A program made the translations under genes and the position numbers. From a bacterium (GTDB lineage Bacteria > Bacillota > Bacilli > Lactobacillales > Streptococcaceae), in NCBI GenBank assembly GCA_905221385.1, contig CAJNCV010000009.1, forward strand, positions 19,037 through 83,036: DNA of 64,000 nt, given 5' to 3'. This document shows positions 33,359 through 43,612 of this stretch, in pieces. Numbering within the stretch: position 1 is the first letter of the stretch; each line of letters starts with the position of its first letter. The notes under the pieces are model-generated. The model saw only the letters and a program-made list of their open reading frames with translations. It was not told the DNA's origin and ran no database searches.

Positions 33359-34255
33359 ATGGAAAGTGTGGGTGACGTTATCAAGCGTCAGACAAGTCGT
33401 TTTCAGTATCAGGACCTAGTCCAGCAGATTATGAAAGACCCAGATGTAGCGACTTTTATCCAGAAAGAATCCCTCAGCCCAGAGGAGTTAAATCGTAGCA
33501 TCTCCAAGTTCAACCAATATATCACAGAACGGGATAAGTTTCTTCGTGGGGATGCGGACTATATAGCGCGTGGTTACAAGCCTATCTTGGTCATGAATCA
33601 CGGTTATGCAGATGTATCTTATGAAGAAACATCAGAACTAATCGCGGCTGAAAAAGAGGCTGCGATTAAGAATCGTCTCAAGTTAATCAATCTACCAGCA
33701 AGTCTCAAAAAAGCGAAATTGGCTCAGATTGACCTGGATGATCTAGGCCGTTTGCCGATTTTTGAGAGACTCTATGCCTTTGTTGACCTTTACCCAAGCA
33801 TTCGAAAGGGCCTCTATCTTTACGGAGATTTTGGTGTTGGTAAGAGTTTCATGATGGCGGCATTAGCTCACGACCTATCTGAAAAACGTGGGGCATCAAC
33901 GACCATTCTCCACTATCCAAGTTTTGTCATTGATGTGAAAAATGCTATTGGTGAAGGTTCTGTGAAGACCTTGGTAGATGACATCAAGTTAGCAGAGGTC
34001 TTGATCTTGGATGATATTGGCGCAGAGCAGTCGACTCCTTGGGTGCGTGATGAGATTCTCCAAGTTATTCTCCAATATCGCATGCAGGAAGATTTGCCAA
34101 CCTTCTTTACTTCCAACTTTAATTTCCAAGATTTGGAAAAACATTTTGCCAAAGGAAAGAATGGAAATGATGAGACCTGGGAAGCTAGACGGGTCATGGA
34201 ACGAATCCGTTATTTGGCTGAAGAAACGAGATTAGAAGGAGAAAATCGCCGATGA
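33359..34255 (+). CDS. dnaI: Primosomal protein DnaI (helicase loader)
   Basis: A 298-aa AAA+ ATPase that loads the replicative helicase with DnaB and DnaD. The N-terminal DnaI_N region is followed by Walker A GDFGVGKSF, Walker B VLILDDIGAEQ, sensor TSNFNFQDLE and Arg finger RVMERIRYL. The stop overlaps the start of the nitroreductase gene by 4 bp. Confidence 0.95.
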   Translation: MESVGDVIKRQTSRFQYQDLVQQIMKDPDVATFIQKESLSPEELNRSISKFNQYITERDKFLRGDADYIARGYKPILVMNHGYADVSYEETSELIAAEKEAAIKNRLKLINLPASLKKAKLAQIDLDDLGRLPIFERLYAFVDLYPSIRKGLYLYGDFGVGKSFMMAALAHDLSEKRGASTTILHYPSFVIDVKNAIGEGSVKTLVDDIKLAEVLILDDIGAEQSTPWVRDEILQVILQYRMQEDLPTFFTSNFNFQDLEKHFAKGKNGNDETWEARRVMERIRYLAEETRLEGENRR

Positions 34256-34965
34256 CAGAAACCATTAAACTGATGAAAGCTCATACTTCAGTTCGTCGCT
34301 TTAAGGAGCAAGAAATTCCTCAAGCAGACTTGGAAGAGATTTTGAATGCTGGACAAATGGCGTCATCTTGGAAAAATTTCCAATCCTACTCTGTGATTCT
34401 TGTGCGCAGTCAAGAGAAGAAAGAAGCTCTTTATGAATTGGTTCCTCAGGAAGCCATTAGCCAGTCAGCGGTCTTTTTGCTCTTTGTCGGCGACTTGAAC
34501 CGAGCTGAAAAGGGAGCAAGTCTTCATACGGATACTTTCCAACCTCAAGGAGTGGAAGGTCTCCTTATCACGTCTGTAGACGCGGCGCTTGCTGGTCAAA
34601 ACACCTTGCTTGCAGCAGAGAGCCTGGGATATGGTGGTGTTATCATCGGTTTAGTCCGTTACAAGTCGGAAGAAGTGGCAGCGCTCTTTAACCTGCCTGA
34701 TTATACCTACCCTGTTTTTGGGATTGCCCTTGGCGTGCCAAATCAACAACACGATGTTAAACCAAGACTGCCTTTGAACCAAGTGGTATTTGAAGAAGAA
34801 TACCAAGAACAGCCAGTAGCAGCGATTTTGGACTATGACAAAGTTCAGGCAGACTATGCTGGTGCGCGTGCGACGACCTCTTGGAGTCAACGTTTGGCAG
34901 AGCAGTTTGGTCGAGCCGAACCTAGTTCAACTCGAAAAAATCTGGAACAGAAAAAGTTATTGTAG
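34252..34965 (+). CDS. Nitroreductase-family NADPH-dependent oxidoreductase
   Basis: A 237-aa FMN-binding oxidoreductase of the NfsA/FRP type (start MTETIKLMKAHTSVRRFKEQEIP, then AGQMASSWKNFQSYSVILVRS and LGYGGVIIGLVRY). It would reduce nitro compounds, quinones or flavins. It is placed in the dnaB-dnaI-der unit by overlap and is not obviously linked to replication in function. Confidence 0.9.
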   Translation: MTETIKLMKAHTSVRRFKEQEIPQADLEEILNAGQMASSWKNFQSYSVILVRSQEKKEALYELVPQEAISQSAVFLLFVGDLNRAEKGASLHTDTFQPQGVEGLLITSVDAALAGQNTLLAAESLGYGGVIIGLVRYKSEEVAALFNLPDYTYPVFGIALGVPNQQHDVKPRLPLNQVVFEEEYQEQPVAAILDYDKVQADYAGARATTSWSQRLAEQFGRAEPSSTRKNLEQKKLL

Positions 34966-34978
34966 AAAGTGAGAAAAC

Positions 34979-36289
34979 ATGGCCTTACCAACTATTGCCA
35001 TTGTGGGACGTCCCAATGTTGGGAAATCAACCCTATTTAATCGAATCGCTGGTGAGCGGATCTCAATCGTAGAAGATGTCGAGGGTGTGACACGTGACCG
35101 TATCTATGCAACGGGTGAGTGGCTCAATCGTTCCTTTAGTATGATTGATACAGGAGGGATTGACGATGTCGATGCTCCCTTCATGGAACAAATCAAGCAC
35201 CAGGCAGAAATTGCTATGGAAGAAGCCGATGTCATCGTTTTTGTGGTGTCTGGGAAAGAAGGGATTACAGATGCGGATGAATACGTAGCCCGTAAACTCT
35301 ATAAAACCCATAAACCTGTTATCCTTGCCGTTAACAAGGTTGACAACCCAGAAATGCGAAATGATATTTTTGATTTCTATGCGCTAGGATTGGGTGAACC
35401 GCTGCCAATTTCGTCTGTCCACGGTATCGGTACGGGTGATGTACTCGATGCTATTGTGGAAAATCTGCCTCATGAAGTCGAAGAAGAAAATCCAGATGTG
35501 ATTAAATTTAGCTTGATTGGCCGTCCTAACGTTGGAAAATCAAGTTTAATAAATGCCATTTTGGGAGAAGACCGCGTGATTGCTAGTCCAGTTGCTGGAA
35601 CAACGCGTGATGCTATTGATACCCATTTTACAGATGCGGATGGCCAAGAGTTTACCATGATTGATACAGCTGGTATGCGTAAGTCTGGTAAAGTCTATGA
35701 AAATACGGAGAAATACTCTGTCATGCGTGCCATGCGTGCTATTGACCGTTCTGACGTGGTCTTGATGGTCCTCAATGCCGAAGAAGGTATCCGTGAATAC
35801 GACAAGCGTATCGCAGGTTTTGCCCACGAAGCAGGTAAAGGGATGATTATCGTGGTCAATAAGTGGGATACTCTTGAGAAAGATAACCACACCATGAAGA
35901 AATGGGAAGAAGATATCCGTGAGCAGTTCCAATATCTGCCTTATGCGCCGATTATCTTTGTGTCTGCTCTTACCAAGCAACGTCTCCACAAACTGCCTGA
36001 GATGATCAAGCAAATCAGTGAGAGTCAAAACACCCGTATTCCTTCAGCAGTCTTGAACGATGTGATTATGGATGCCATTGCCATCAATCCAACACCGACA
36101 GACAAAGGAAAACGCCTCAAAATTTTCTACGCAACCCAAGTGGCAACCAAGCCACCGACCTTTGTCATCTTTGTTAATGAAGAAGAACTCATGCACTTCT
36201 CTTACCTGCGTTTCTTGGAAAATCAAATCCGCAAGGCCTTTGTCTTTGAAGGAACACCGATTCACTTGATCGCGAGAAAGCGGAAATAA
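34979..36289 (+). CDS. der: GTPase Der (EngA), 50S assembly
   Basis: A 436-aa double GTPase for 50S ribosome maturation. The first G domain has GRPNVGKST (residues 9-17), DTGG and NKVD. The second has [14 protein letters not shown] and NKWD. A C-terminal KH-like domain ends [14 protein letters not shown]. Full length. It is the last gene of the operon, followed by a terminator. Confidence 0.97.
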   Translation: MALPTIAIVGRPNVGKSTLFNRIAGERISIVEDVEGVTRDRIYATGEWLNRSFSMIDTGGIDDVDAPFMEQIKHQAEIAMEEADVIVFVVSGKEGITDADEYVARKLYKTHKPVILAVNKVDNPEMRNDIFDFYALGLGEPLPISSVHGIGTGDVLDAIVENLPHEVEEENPDVIKFSLIGRPNVGKSSLINAILGEDRVIASPVAGTTRDAIDTHFTDADGQEFTMIDTAGMRKSGKVYENTEKYSVMRAMRAIDRSDVVLMVLNAEEGIREYDKRIAGFAHEAGKGMIIVVNKWDTLEKDNHTMKKWEEDIREQFQYLPYAPIIFVSALTKQRLHKLPEMIKQISESQNTRIPSAVLNDVIMDAIAINPTPTDKGKRLKIFYATQVATKPPTFVIFVNEEELMHFSYLRFLENQIRKAFVFEGTPIHLIARKRK

Positions 36290-36326
36290 AATGATAAAAA
36301 GGATTAAGTCCTAGTAATCAGTGATG

Positions 36327-36357
36327 AAAGAGTAATTGTATATGATTGCTCTTTTTT
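36327..36357 (+). terminator. Terminator after der
   Basis: AAGAGTAAT pairs with ATTGCTCTT (one G-T), followed by TTTTT. Confidence 0.8.
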
Positions 36358-36415
36358 ACTAAACAATATTGAGTATTTAAATAATTCTTAAATTTTTATA
36401 GAGGTGGTGACTTTA

Positions 36416-37492
36416 TTGAAAATCATCCTAAAAGAGGACATTGAACTATATCGTTATGTGATTGCAAAGGTAACATTCATACAGACGCATAAAGAATACC
36501 ATTTGGTGGAGTCCTATCTCGATAGTAATTGTTTTTTAATTGCCAACCGGGCAACAGAAGAGAAAGTGTTTGTGGCGCTCTTTAAACAACCGACTAGGAA
36601 AACGGTAGAGGTAGAGTGTAAGAAGGTTATGTTTATTCAAACCAGGAATACTAGGATTCCTGAAGGCTTTGAAATAGAGAAAGCGGAGAAAGATTTTAAT
36701 GACCGGCAGGCAGAGAATATCAGACTGGGATTTTTAGAGCCAGATAGGTTAGTCAAGCAGTTTCAAGGGATGTTTAAAGAAGATCTTGAGACGTATTTTA
36801 AAAAGGCAGAAGCAAGGATTCAAGTTGAGCGACAATTTTTTGTGAAGTACTATGCCAAGGAAACGATTGAGAAGAATCCTTATCAGGTAGTGGAAGGGAA
36901 TGTGTCGTTTAGTCATCCGAAGCATTTCAACGATCCGTTTTACTGTAATTGCTACTATGCGAACGGCCATTCAATGATGGATTTCTTTCGAGTCTTCTGC
37001 CTTACACACGCCACAGATAATATTTTAATGTGGTCTTATTACGCCAATAGTCACACAGGCTACGCGCTCAAGTATTCGTATGCGAGCCTGTTAGATAAAA
37101 TTCATTCCTCAAAGGTAGATGGACTTTGTGTATACGGAGCGGTGGAGTATATTGATAAACGACCTAATACGAGAAGCAATAGTAATCAATTTTCTTATTC
37201 GAATCTAAACTTCTATATTAAAGCGACCTTTACAAAATTTAAAGAGTGGCAACACGAGAGAGAATACCGCTTCGTGTGCATTTTGGATGAAAACAAAGAA
37301 GGCGCGCACGAAGTTCTTGGAGACTGGGTGGTCATTCCGCAAGTGGATATCGTGCAAGGATACGCTGGATGTAACAATGAAATAATTAAAGTAAGTGGGT
37401 ATTACCCAGTCAAAAAATTAGAAAAAGATATTTTAAATTACCAGTTAAAATCTTATTGGGGTCGAGTTTTGGAAGACTTGTCATCAAATTAA
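36416..37492 (+). CDS. DUF2971 protein, orphan accessory gene
   Basis: A 358-aa protein. An N-terminal region of about 100 residues with no match I know is followed by a DUF2971 core: SFSHPKHFNDPFYC, CLTHATDNILMWSYYANSHTGYALKYS, and KFKEWQHEREYRFVCIL. DUF2971 proteins are scattered accessory genes of unknown biochemistry, and some lie in defence-rich regions. The likely start is TTG (36416-36418), 8 nt after AGAGGTGG. Upstream GTG codons overlap that site. It interrupts the der and TPM gene neighbourhood and has no co-directional partner, which suggests acquisition. Confidence 0.75.
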   Translation: MKIILKEDIELYRYVIAKVTFIQTHKEYHLVESYLDSNCFLIANRATEEKVFVALFKQPTRKTVEVECKKVMFIQTRNTRIPEGFEIEKAEKDFNDRQAENIRLGFLEPDRLVKQFQGMFKEDLETYFKKAEARIQVERQFFVKYYAKETIEKNPYQVVEGNVSFSHPKHFNDPFYCNCYYANGHSMMDFFRVFCLTHATDNILMWSYYANSHTGYALKYSYASLLDKIHSSKVDGLCVYGAVEYIDKRPNTRSNSNQFSYSNLNFYIKATFTKFKEWQHEREYRFVCILDENKEGAHEVLGDWVVIPQVDIVQGYAGCNNEIIKVSGYYPVKKLEKDILNYQLKSYWGRVLEDLSSN

Positions 37493-37602
37493 CATCAATT
37501 TCAGGGTCGCCGTCACAGTTTTGTAATGAAAATGTACTTTCTTTGTAAAAATCAAAATGCTATAATTCCTTAAATCAATTTTCCTTTATCAGGGAGGTTA
37601 TT

Positions 37603-38466
37603 ATGAAAAGAAGCAGATTATTTAAACATAGTTTGTTGGTTTGCTTGCTTGGGTTGCTGATGGTCTTTCTCTTCTTGTCAGCATTCACAGCACCTGAAAA
37701 ACCTGAGTATGGAATTTATGACCCGGATCACTATCTAACTGAGGAGACAATCAGACTGATTCGAGGCTTGAACAAGGTAAATAGTCAAAAAACAGAAAAA
37801 TTCCAAATGGGCGTTTACGTTATGAAAAGCCTAGATGGAGAAACAATCGAAACAGTCGCCAATGAAACAGCTAGAGCTTGGAAAATTGGCTACTCGGGAG
37901 ATAACCATGGTGCCTTGGTCGTCGTAGCAGTCCAAGATAGAAAATCACGGATTGAAACCAGTAATAATGTGGCCAATAAGATCACTGACTATCAGACTCA
38001 CAGGTTCTTGACAACAGCACGCCCTTATTTTCAAAAGGGAGACTACAATAATGGAGTTCTCTCAATAGTAAACAATCTCAACTACATGTTCTATAGTGAA
38101 TCAAGTACGACTGCTTCAAGTTCCAAAAGTAGTTACGACTATACTACCAACTCTAGTCGCTTAAGGGAACTTGAAAGGTATGCTGGTGAGAGCAGTTCTT
38201 CGAGACGGCATAGAAAAAGCAGTTCGAGTGATGGAGTTATCGGATTTGGAATTCTCATTTACTTCATCGTGATGATCATCGGATTTATATCTGGAGGTCG
38301 TGGTGGCGGTTCACATGGCGATGATTCTGGCGGTGGCTGGTGGAGCGGTGACTCATCAGATTCAGGATCCTCTTGGTCTGACTCATTTTCCGACTCAGGT
38401 TCTGACTCATCTAGCGGTTGGGACGGCGGTGGTTTTGATGGTGGCGGTTCGTCTGATGATTGGTAA
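37603..38466 (+). CDS. TPM domain membrane protein
   Basis: 287 aa. A signal or anchor helix (residues about 10-28) is followed by a TPM_phosphatase-type extracellular domain (GIYDPDHYLTEETIRLIRGLNKV ... GDNHGALVVVAVQDRKSRIET). Then come a Ser-rich linker, a second helix (about residues 208-226), and a low-complexity Gly/Ser/Asp tail ending GGGSSDDW. TPM proteins occur with LemA, as here. An extended -10 TGCTATAAT (core 37561-37566) lies upstream. Confidence 0.85.
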   Translation: MKRSRLFKHSLLVCLLGLLMVFLFLSAFTAPEKPEYGIYDPDHYLTEETIRLIRGLNKVNSQKTEKFQMGVYVMKSLDGETIETVANETARAWKIGYSGDNHGALVVVAVQDRKSRIETSNNVANKITDYQTHRFLTTARPYFQKGDYNNGVLSIVNNLNYMFYSESSTTASSSKSSYDYTTNSSRLRELERYAGESSSSRRHRKSSSSDGVIGFGILIYFIVMIIGFISGGRGGGSHGDDSGGGWWSGDSSDSGSSWSDSFSDSGSDSSSGWDGGGFDGGGSSDDW

Positions 38467-38621
38467 ACCATCACAGACAGATGCAAATATAATGAGGTTT
38501 CTCTAACGTTACCGCAATTGACTCTTTAATCAAGGGCGAGAAACTAAACCTTTGGGAAATTGATTTAAAATCTGAGTATTTTCTCAGAAAAGTTGATAAA
38601 AGAAAGTGTTAAGGTTTTGAT

Positions 38622-39218
38622 ATGAAACAAAATAAAGTAATTCTCTCAATAGTGGCGATTTTCTTTGGACTACTAGTTCTGGGAAGTTGTTCCGCAGTGA
38701 CGACCTATAATGGTCTGGTTGGTGAACAGACTAAGGTGGAGCAGGCTCAGGCCGATGTATCGACAGCCCTCCAACGTCGTTCGGACTTGATTGGTAACTT
38801 GGTGGAGTCCGTTAAAGGACAAATGAATCATGAAACCGAAGTCTTTACCAAGATTGCTGATGCTAGAGCTAAAATCGGTAGTAGCTCCGTGACATCGGAA
38901 GAAAACCAAAAAGCTCAGGGAGAGTTGAGCTCCGCTCTTTCCCGTTTGATTTCCTTGACGGAGAATTATCCAGAACTCAAGAGTAATAAGAATGTTGAGC
39001 AACTAATGGTTGAACTTGAGGGAAGTGAAAATCGTATCTTTGTAGCACGCAAGGATTATAACAAAGTCGCAGCTGGGTACAATCAAAAATTGAGAAGTTT
39101 TCCAACCGTACTTTTTGCGAATATGATGAACTTTAAAGAAGCTGAAACCTTCAAAGAAACAGAAGAAGCTAGGACAGTTCCTAAGGTCGATTTTGGAACA
39201 TCTTCATCAAGTCAATAA
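38622..39218 (+). CDS. lemA: LemA family protein
   Basis: A 198-aa LemA protein. It has an N-terminal membrane helix, possibly processed as a lipoprotein at the GSC site (Cys23). A four-helix bundle follows (YNGLVGEQTKVEQAQADVSTALQRRSDLIGNLVESVKG, then the end FPTVLFANMMNFKEAETFKETE). It pairs with the upstream TPM protein. The cellular role is not defined. A terminator follows. Confidence 0.92.
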   Translation: MKQNKVILSIVAIFFGLLVLGSCSAVTTYNGLVGEQTKVEQAQADVSTALQRRSDLIGNLVESVKGQMNHETEVFTKIADARAKIGSSSVTSEENQKAQGELSSALSRLISLTENYPELKSNKNVEQLMVELEGSENRIFVARKDYNKVAAGYNQKLRSFPTVLFANMMNFKEAETFKETEEARTVPKVDFGTSSSSQ

Positions 39219-39276
39219 AGTGAATCAGCCTATGAATAAAGGAATTTTTCTAGTATGACTAGTGATTTCAAACGCA

Positions 39277-39305
39277 AACCTGGAAAGTGTTTTCCAGGTT
39301 TTTTT
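39277..39305 (+). terminator. Terminator after lemA
   Basis: AACCTGGAAA pairs with TTTCCAGGTT, then TTTTT. The T-run merges into an extended -10 (TGGTATAAT, core 39308-39313) for the next gene. Confidence 0.9.
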
Positions 39306-39341
39306 GGTATAATAAAATAAAAAGAAATCTTGGAGAAAGCT

Positions 39342-39680
39342 ATGCTAGGAAGACTTTTTCAACTCTTGGTCTTGTCACCATACTTTTATTTTTTTCATTG
39401 GATTGAGAAGGCGGATAAAGATAGTAAATATTTCTTGTTTTTCTATTACTTTTATTGGATTTATCTCCCTTTTTGGGCTTTATTCAGTATTGCTTTTACA
39501 ATTTTTTCTTTGTTGATTTTCAATTTTATCTTGAAAAATCCCATGGATCTAACAAGATGGGGGATATGGATTCTTTTAGTCTTCTTGTCTCTTGTAAATG
39601 ACTGGAAAGTCTATGTCTGCCTGAAGAGAATGTTTAAGCTGAGACAGATCAATAACAGAGGCTCATCACAGAATAGCTAA
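39342..39680 (+). CDS. Small membrane protein, unknown
   Basis: A 112-aa, aromatic-rich membrane protein with three hydrophobic segments (about residues 5-20, 28-62 and 72-92) and a polar C-terminus. No family is recognised. The start is the ATG at 39342 (MLGRLFQLL) with GGAG upstream. The next small membrane protein follows after 19 bp, so the two are probably co-transcribed. Confidence 0.7.
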   Translation: MLGRLFQLLVLSPYFYFFHWIEKADKDSKYFLFFYYFYWIYLPFWALFSIAFTIFSLLIFNFILKNPMDLTRWGIWILLVFLSLVNDWKVYVCLKRMFKLRQINNRGSSQNS

Positions 39681-39699
39681 TTTTTAGAGGAGGTTTAAG

Positions 39700-39990
39700 A
39701 TGTCAAAGGTAAGGCAGTTTATGTATAGCTATTACAAAATCTATATTCTTACGATTTGCTTTCTTTGGTTCCTCATGTTTTTCCTTCCTTGGGATTGGCA
39801 AATAGGAGGAGTTTCAATTTATTATTTTGTTATGAAAAAACTCTTCGTGGTTTTTGGTGTTTTATCCATCCTATACTCCGTACTGATTAAAAAAATCAGT
39901 CTTCTCATCTTTGGCATCATCTTTTGCTTGGCCTTCTGGATCAATCTCTTTTGGTATTTTGGGATATTGCCTGCATTCTTGGGAAATTAA
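39700..39990 (+). CDS. Small membrane protein, unknown
   Basis: 96 aa with three hydrophobic helices (about residues 13-30, 38-58 and 66-92), aromatic-rich like its neighbour. No family is recognised. A clear AGGAGG ribosome site supports translation. A terminator follows 15 bp after the stop. Confidence 0.7.
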   Translation: MSKVRQFMYSYYKIYILTICFLWFLMFFLPWDWQIGGVSIYYFVMKKLFVVFGVLSILYSVLIKKISLLIFGIIFCLAFWINLFWYFGILPAFLGN

Positions 39991-40005
39991 ACATAAAAAA
40001 ATGAT

Positions 40006-40033
40006 GGACTAGACTAGTTTCTAGTCCTTTTTT
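40006..40033 (+). terminator. Terminator
   Basis: GGACTAG pairs with CTAGTCC, with an 8-nt loop and T-run. Confidence 0.8.
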
Positions 40034-40070
40034 CTTCCTTATTAAAATAGTTGGAGATATAAAAATAATT

Positions 40071-40099
40071 TTGTTGACGGGCTTTCTGTATGATATAAT
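40071..40099 (+). promoter_or_regulatory. Promoter of the AlkD-like gene
   Basis: TTGTTG (40071-40076), a 17-bp spacer and extended -10 TGATATAAT (core 40094-40099). Confidence 0.7.
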
Positions 40100-40133
40100 A
40101 AGTCCCGTAAAAAGAAGATTAAGGGATTTGAAA

Positions 40134-40904
40134 ATGGCGAAAAAAGTAAAAGATTATTATGACTTGGCTTATGCTAGGGATTTGAGCCGACGGTTACAAG
40201 AAGCGTCCCCCGCATTTGATGAGCGAAAGTTTAGGTTGTTGTTAGAAAAAGACTTGGAAGAGTTGGAGTTTAGCCAGCGTCAAGAACTTTTGGCTAAAAG
40301 TATCAAAGAATGCCTCCCCCTATCTTATCAGGATTCTCTCAAGGTTTTTGAGAAAATTTTAGGTCCTGAGTTAGAGGGTGGTCTAGGCATGTTTTCAGAA
40401 GGTTACTGGCTTTGGCCAATTGGCAAATATGTAGAGCTATATGGAGACAAGGAATTTGAATTGAGCGCGGCCTTTAGTAAGGAACTCACCAAGCGATTTA
40501 CGGGAGAATTTTCCATGAGGCCCTTACTGGCTCGCTATCCTAAGGATACAATGACTTTGCTGTTAGAATGGAGTCGGGATGAAAATTTGCGCGTTCGTAG
40601 ACTTGCTAGCGAATGTATGCGTATCCGTCTGCCTTGGGCTAAGAGACAAACCGTGGTATTGGATTACTTTGAGGATTTTACCACTATTTTGACCAACCTA
40701 AAAGATGATAGAGATAAGTCTATTCAAAAAAGTGTAGCCAATAATTTAAATGATTTATATAAGGAAGAACCTGATAAGTTTGAAAAGATACTTCAAACTT
40801 GGCAAAAGGAGGAGCTAAGTCCAAGTTGTGCTTGGATCATCAAGCATGCATCTCGAACAAAAAACAAAAAAAGAATCACGGAAGATTTATGCAAAAACAG
40901 CTGA
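40134..40904 (+). CDS. DNA alkylation repair (AlkD-like HEAT) protein
   Basis: A 256-aa all-helical protein of the AlkC/AlkD DNA alkylation repair family, with HEAT-like repeats (TLLLEWSRDENLRVRRLASECMRIRLPW, then LKDDRDKSIQKSVANNLNDLYKEEP). Family members bind DNA and excise alkylated bases. The start is the ATG at 40134 (MAKKVKDYYD), with AAGGGA upstream. A longer reading from 40071 would put the promoter in the coding region. Confidence 0.85.
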   Translation: MAKKVKDYYDLAYARDLSRRLQEASPAFDERKFRLLLEKDLEELEFSQRQELLAKSIKECLPLSYQDSLKVFEKILGPELEGGLGMFSEGYWLWPIGKYVELYGDKEFELSAAFSKELTKRFTGEFSMRPLLARYPKDTMTLLLEWSRDENLRVRRLASECMRIRLPWAKRQTVVLDYFEDFTTILTNLKDDRDKSIQKSVANNLNDLYKEEPDKFEKILQTWQKEELSPSCAWIIKHASRTKNKKRITEDLCKNS

Positions 40905-40945
40905 ATTTTGGCTGGCCTTTTCCATTGTAAAGTAAGGATTTTTTC

Positions 40946-40974
40946 TTGAAAAATAAGAGTAAATATGCTACAAT
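40946..40974 (+). promoter_or_regulatory. secA promoter
   Basis: TTGAAA (40946-40951), a 17-bp spacer and extended -10 TGCTACAAT (core 40969-40974). Confidence 0.8.
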
Positions 40975-41019
40975 TAAAAGAACTTTCTAAAATCTTCAGA
41001 ATTAAAAGTAAGGAAAATA

Positions 41020-43533
41020 ATGGCTAATATTTTAAAAAAAATCATCGAAAATGATAAAGGTGAAATAAGAAAATTAGAAAAAATGGCAGAAAAGGTCATG
41101 TCTTATGAGGACGAAATGGCAGCCTTGACCGATGAAGAACTACAAGCAAAAACAGTTGAATTTAAGGAACGCTATGCAAATGGTGAAACGCTAGATCAAC
41201 TTCTGTACGAAGCATTTGCAGTTGTCCGTGAAGGGGCTAAACGTGTCTTAGGTCTTTTCCCATATAAGGTTCAGATTATGGGGGGGATTGTCCTTCACCA
41301 CGGTGATGTGCCTGAAATGCGTACAGGGGAAGGAAAAACCCTGACAGCGACCATGCCAGTGTATCTGAATGCCTTGTCTGGAAAAGGAGTCCACGTTGTA
41401 ACGGTCAATGAATACCTGTCAGAACGTGATGCGACTGAAATGGGTGAACTCTATTCATGGCTTGGTTTATCAGTAGGAATTAACTTAGCGGCTAAATCTC
41501 CAATGGAAAAAAGAGAAGCTTATGCTTGTGATATCACCTACTCAACTAACTCTGAGATTGGTTTTGACTACCTGCGTGATAACATGGTTGTTCGAGCTGA
41601 AAATATGGTACAACGTCCACTCAACTATGCCTTGGTTGACGAGGTAGATTCAATTTTGATTGACGAGGCGCGTACACCATTGATTGTATCCGGCGCCAAT
41701 GCTGTTGAAACGAGCCAGTTGTATCACATGGCTGATAGCTTTGTCAAATCGTTAGATAAAGAAGATTATATCATTGACATTCAATCTAAGGCAATCGGTT
41801 TGTCTGATTCAGGGATTGATAAGGCCGAAAGTTATTTTAGACTGGAAAATCTTTATGATATCGAAAATGTAGCTTTGACTCATTTTATTGATAATTCTCT
41901 TCGAGCTAACTACATCATGCTTCTTGATATTGACTATGTGGTCAGTGAAGAGCAGGAAATCCTGATTGTCGATCAATTTACAGGTCGTACCATGGAAGGT
42001 CGTCGTTATTCTGACGGATTGCACCAAGCAATCGAAGCCAAAGAGGGTGTTCCAATTCAAGACGAAACAAAAACTTCAGCCTCTATTACTTACCAGAATC
42101 TATTTCGTATGTATAAGAAGTTGTCTGGTATGACGGGTACTGGTAAGACTGAAGAAGAAGAATTCCGTGAGATTTATAACATTCGCGTGATTCCAATCCC
42201 AACTAACCGCCCTGTTCAGCGTATTGACCATCCAGACCTTCTCTATGCTAGCATCGAAGCAAAATTTAATGCCGTTGTTGAGGATGTCAAAGTTCGTTAC
42301 CAAAAAGGACAGCCAGTTTTAGTTGGTACAGTTGCCGTTGAAACCAGTGATTATATTTCCAAAAAATTAGTGGCAGCAGGGATTCCTCACGAAGTTTTGA
42401 ATGCGAAGAACCACTACAAAGAAGCACAAATCATCATGAATGCTGGTCAACGTGGCGCAGTTACAATTGCAACTAATATGGCTGGTCGTGGTACCGACAT
42501 CAAGCTCGGTGAAGGGGTTCGTGAGTTGGGTGGACTTTGTGTCATCGGTACTGAGCGCCACGAGAGCCGTCGTATTGATAACCAGCTTCGTGGACGTTCA
42601 GGACGTCAAGGAGATCCAGGTGAGTCACAATTTTACTTGTCTCTTGAAGATGATTTGATGAAACGTTTCGGTTCAGAACGTCTGAAAGGTGTCTTTGAAC
42701 GTCTCAATATGTCTGATGAAGCCATCGAATCCCGCATGTTAACGCGTCAAGTGGAAGCAGCTCAGAAACGCGTTGAGGGGAATAACTACGATACACGTAA
42801 ACAGGTCCTTCAATACGATGATGTCATGCGTGAACAACGTGAGATCATCTATGCACAACGTTATGATGTCATCACTGCCGACCGTGACTTGGCACCTGAG
42901 ATTCATGCTATGATCCGTCGTACGATTGGCCGTATCGTGGATGCACATGCTCGTTCAAAAGAAGATGAAAAATTGGAAGCAATCTTGAACTTTGCTAAGT
43001 ATAACTTGCTTCCAGAAGATTCAATCAGCCGCTCAGATCTTGCAGGTCTGTCAGATCAAGCCATCAAAGATGAGCTGTATCAACGTGCATTGAAGGTTTA
43101 TGATAGCCAAGTTGCTAAACTTCGTGATGAAGATGCAGTGAAAGAATTCCAAAAGGTTTTGATTCTTCGAGTTGTGGATAACAAGTGGACGGATCATATT
43201 GATGCTCTTGATCAGTTACGAAATGCTGTTGGTCTTCGTGGCTATGCCCAAAATAACCCAGTTGTTGAGTATCAAGCAGAAGGCTTCCGTATGTTTAATG
43301 ATATGATTGGGGCGATTGAGTTTGATGTGACTCGTTTGATGATGAAAGCACAAATTCATGAGCAAGAAAGACCGCAGACCGAGATTAATATTAGCACAAC
43401 AGCTACTCGAAATATCGCCGCTCAGCGTGCTAACCTTCCAGCAGATGTGGACTTGAGCCAAATCGGACGAAACGACCAATGCCCATGTGGATCAGGTAAG
43501 AAATTCAAGAACTGTCATGGTAAGAGACAATAA
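41020..43533 (+). CDS. secA: Preprotein translocase ATPase SecA
   Basis: The 837-aa motor of Sec export. Walker [10 protein letters not shown] is at about residue 103, the DEAD-type box is [23 protein letters not shown] and the [11 protein letters not shown] motif follow, and the C-terminal zinc finger is [14 protein letters not shown]. All domains are present at normal length. This is the housekeeping SecA. No accessory SecA2/SecY2 genes are in the window. Confidence 0.98.
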   Translation: MANILKKIIENDKGEIRKLEKMAEKVMSYEDEMAALTDEELQAKTVEFKERYANGETLDQLLYEAFAVVREGAKRVLGLFPYKVQIMGGIVLHHGDVPEMRTGEGKTLTATMPVYLNALSGKGVHVVTVNEYLSERDATEMGELYSWLGLSVGINLAAKSPMEKREAYACDITYSTNSEIGFDYLRDNMVVRAENMVQRPLNYALVDEVDSILIDEARTPLIVSGANAVETSQLYHMADSFVKSLDKEDYIIDIQSKAIGLSDSGIDKAESYFRLENLYDIENVALTHFIDNSLRANYIMLLDIDYVVSEEQEILIVDQFTGRTMEGRRYSDGLHQAIEAKEGVPIQDETKTSASITYQNLFRMYKKLSGMTGTGKTEEEEFREIYNIRVIPIPTNRPVQRIDHPDLLYASIEAKFNAVVEDVKVRYQKGQPVLVGTVAVETSDYISKKLVAAGIPHEVLNAKNHYKEAQIIMNAGQRGAVTIATNMAGRGTDIKLGEGVRELGGLCVIGTERHESRRIDNQLRGRSGRQGDPGESQFYLSLEDDLMKRFGSERLKGVFERLNMSDEAIESRMLTRQVEAAQKRVEGNNYDTRKQVLQYDDVMREQREIIYAQRYDVITADRDLAPEIHAMIRRTIGRIVDAHARSKEDEKLEAILNFAKYNLLPEDSISRSDLAGLSDQAIKDELYQRALKVYDSQVAKLRDEDAVKEFQKVLILRVVDNKWTDHIDALDQLRNAVGLRGYAQNNPVVEYQAEGFRMFNDMIGAIEFDVTRLMMKAQIHEQERPQTEINISTTATRNIAAQRANLPADVDLSQIGRNDQCPCGSGKKFKNCHGKRQ

Positions 43534-43612
43534 TATGAGATAAGATACAGGCGGATACCTGGTGAAAATACATTTTTACTTGGTGTCCGTTTGCTTTATA
43601 AGGAGATGAATC

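Noticed and set aside
36072..36269. Small ORFs antisense to or within der, secA and recG
   Set aside because: They are alternative-frame shadows of highly conserved genes.
38259..38486. Pro-rich 75-aa ORF antisense to the TPM gene
   Set aside because: It is the reverse complement of the Gly/Ser/Asp repeat tail; composition alone creates the open frame.
43552..43589. Terminator between secA and the first DAHP synthase gene
   Set aside because: CGGATACC/GGTGTCCG can pair, but the loop is long and the T-run is weak; not listed as a feature.
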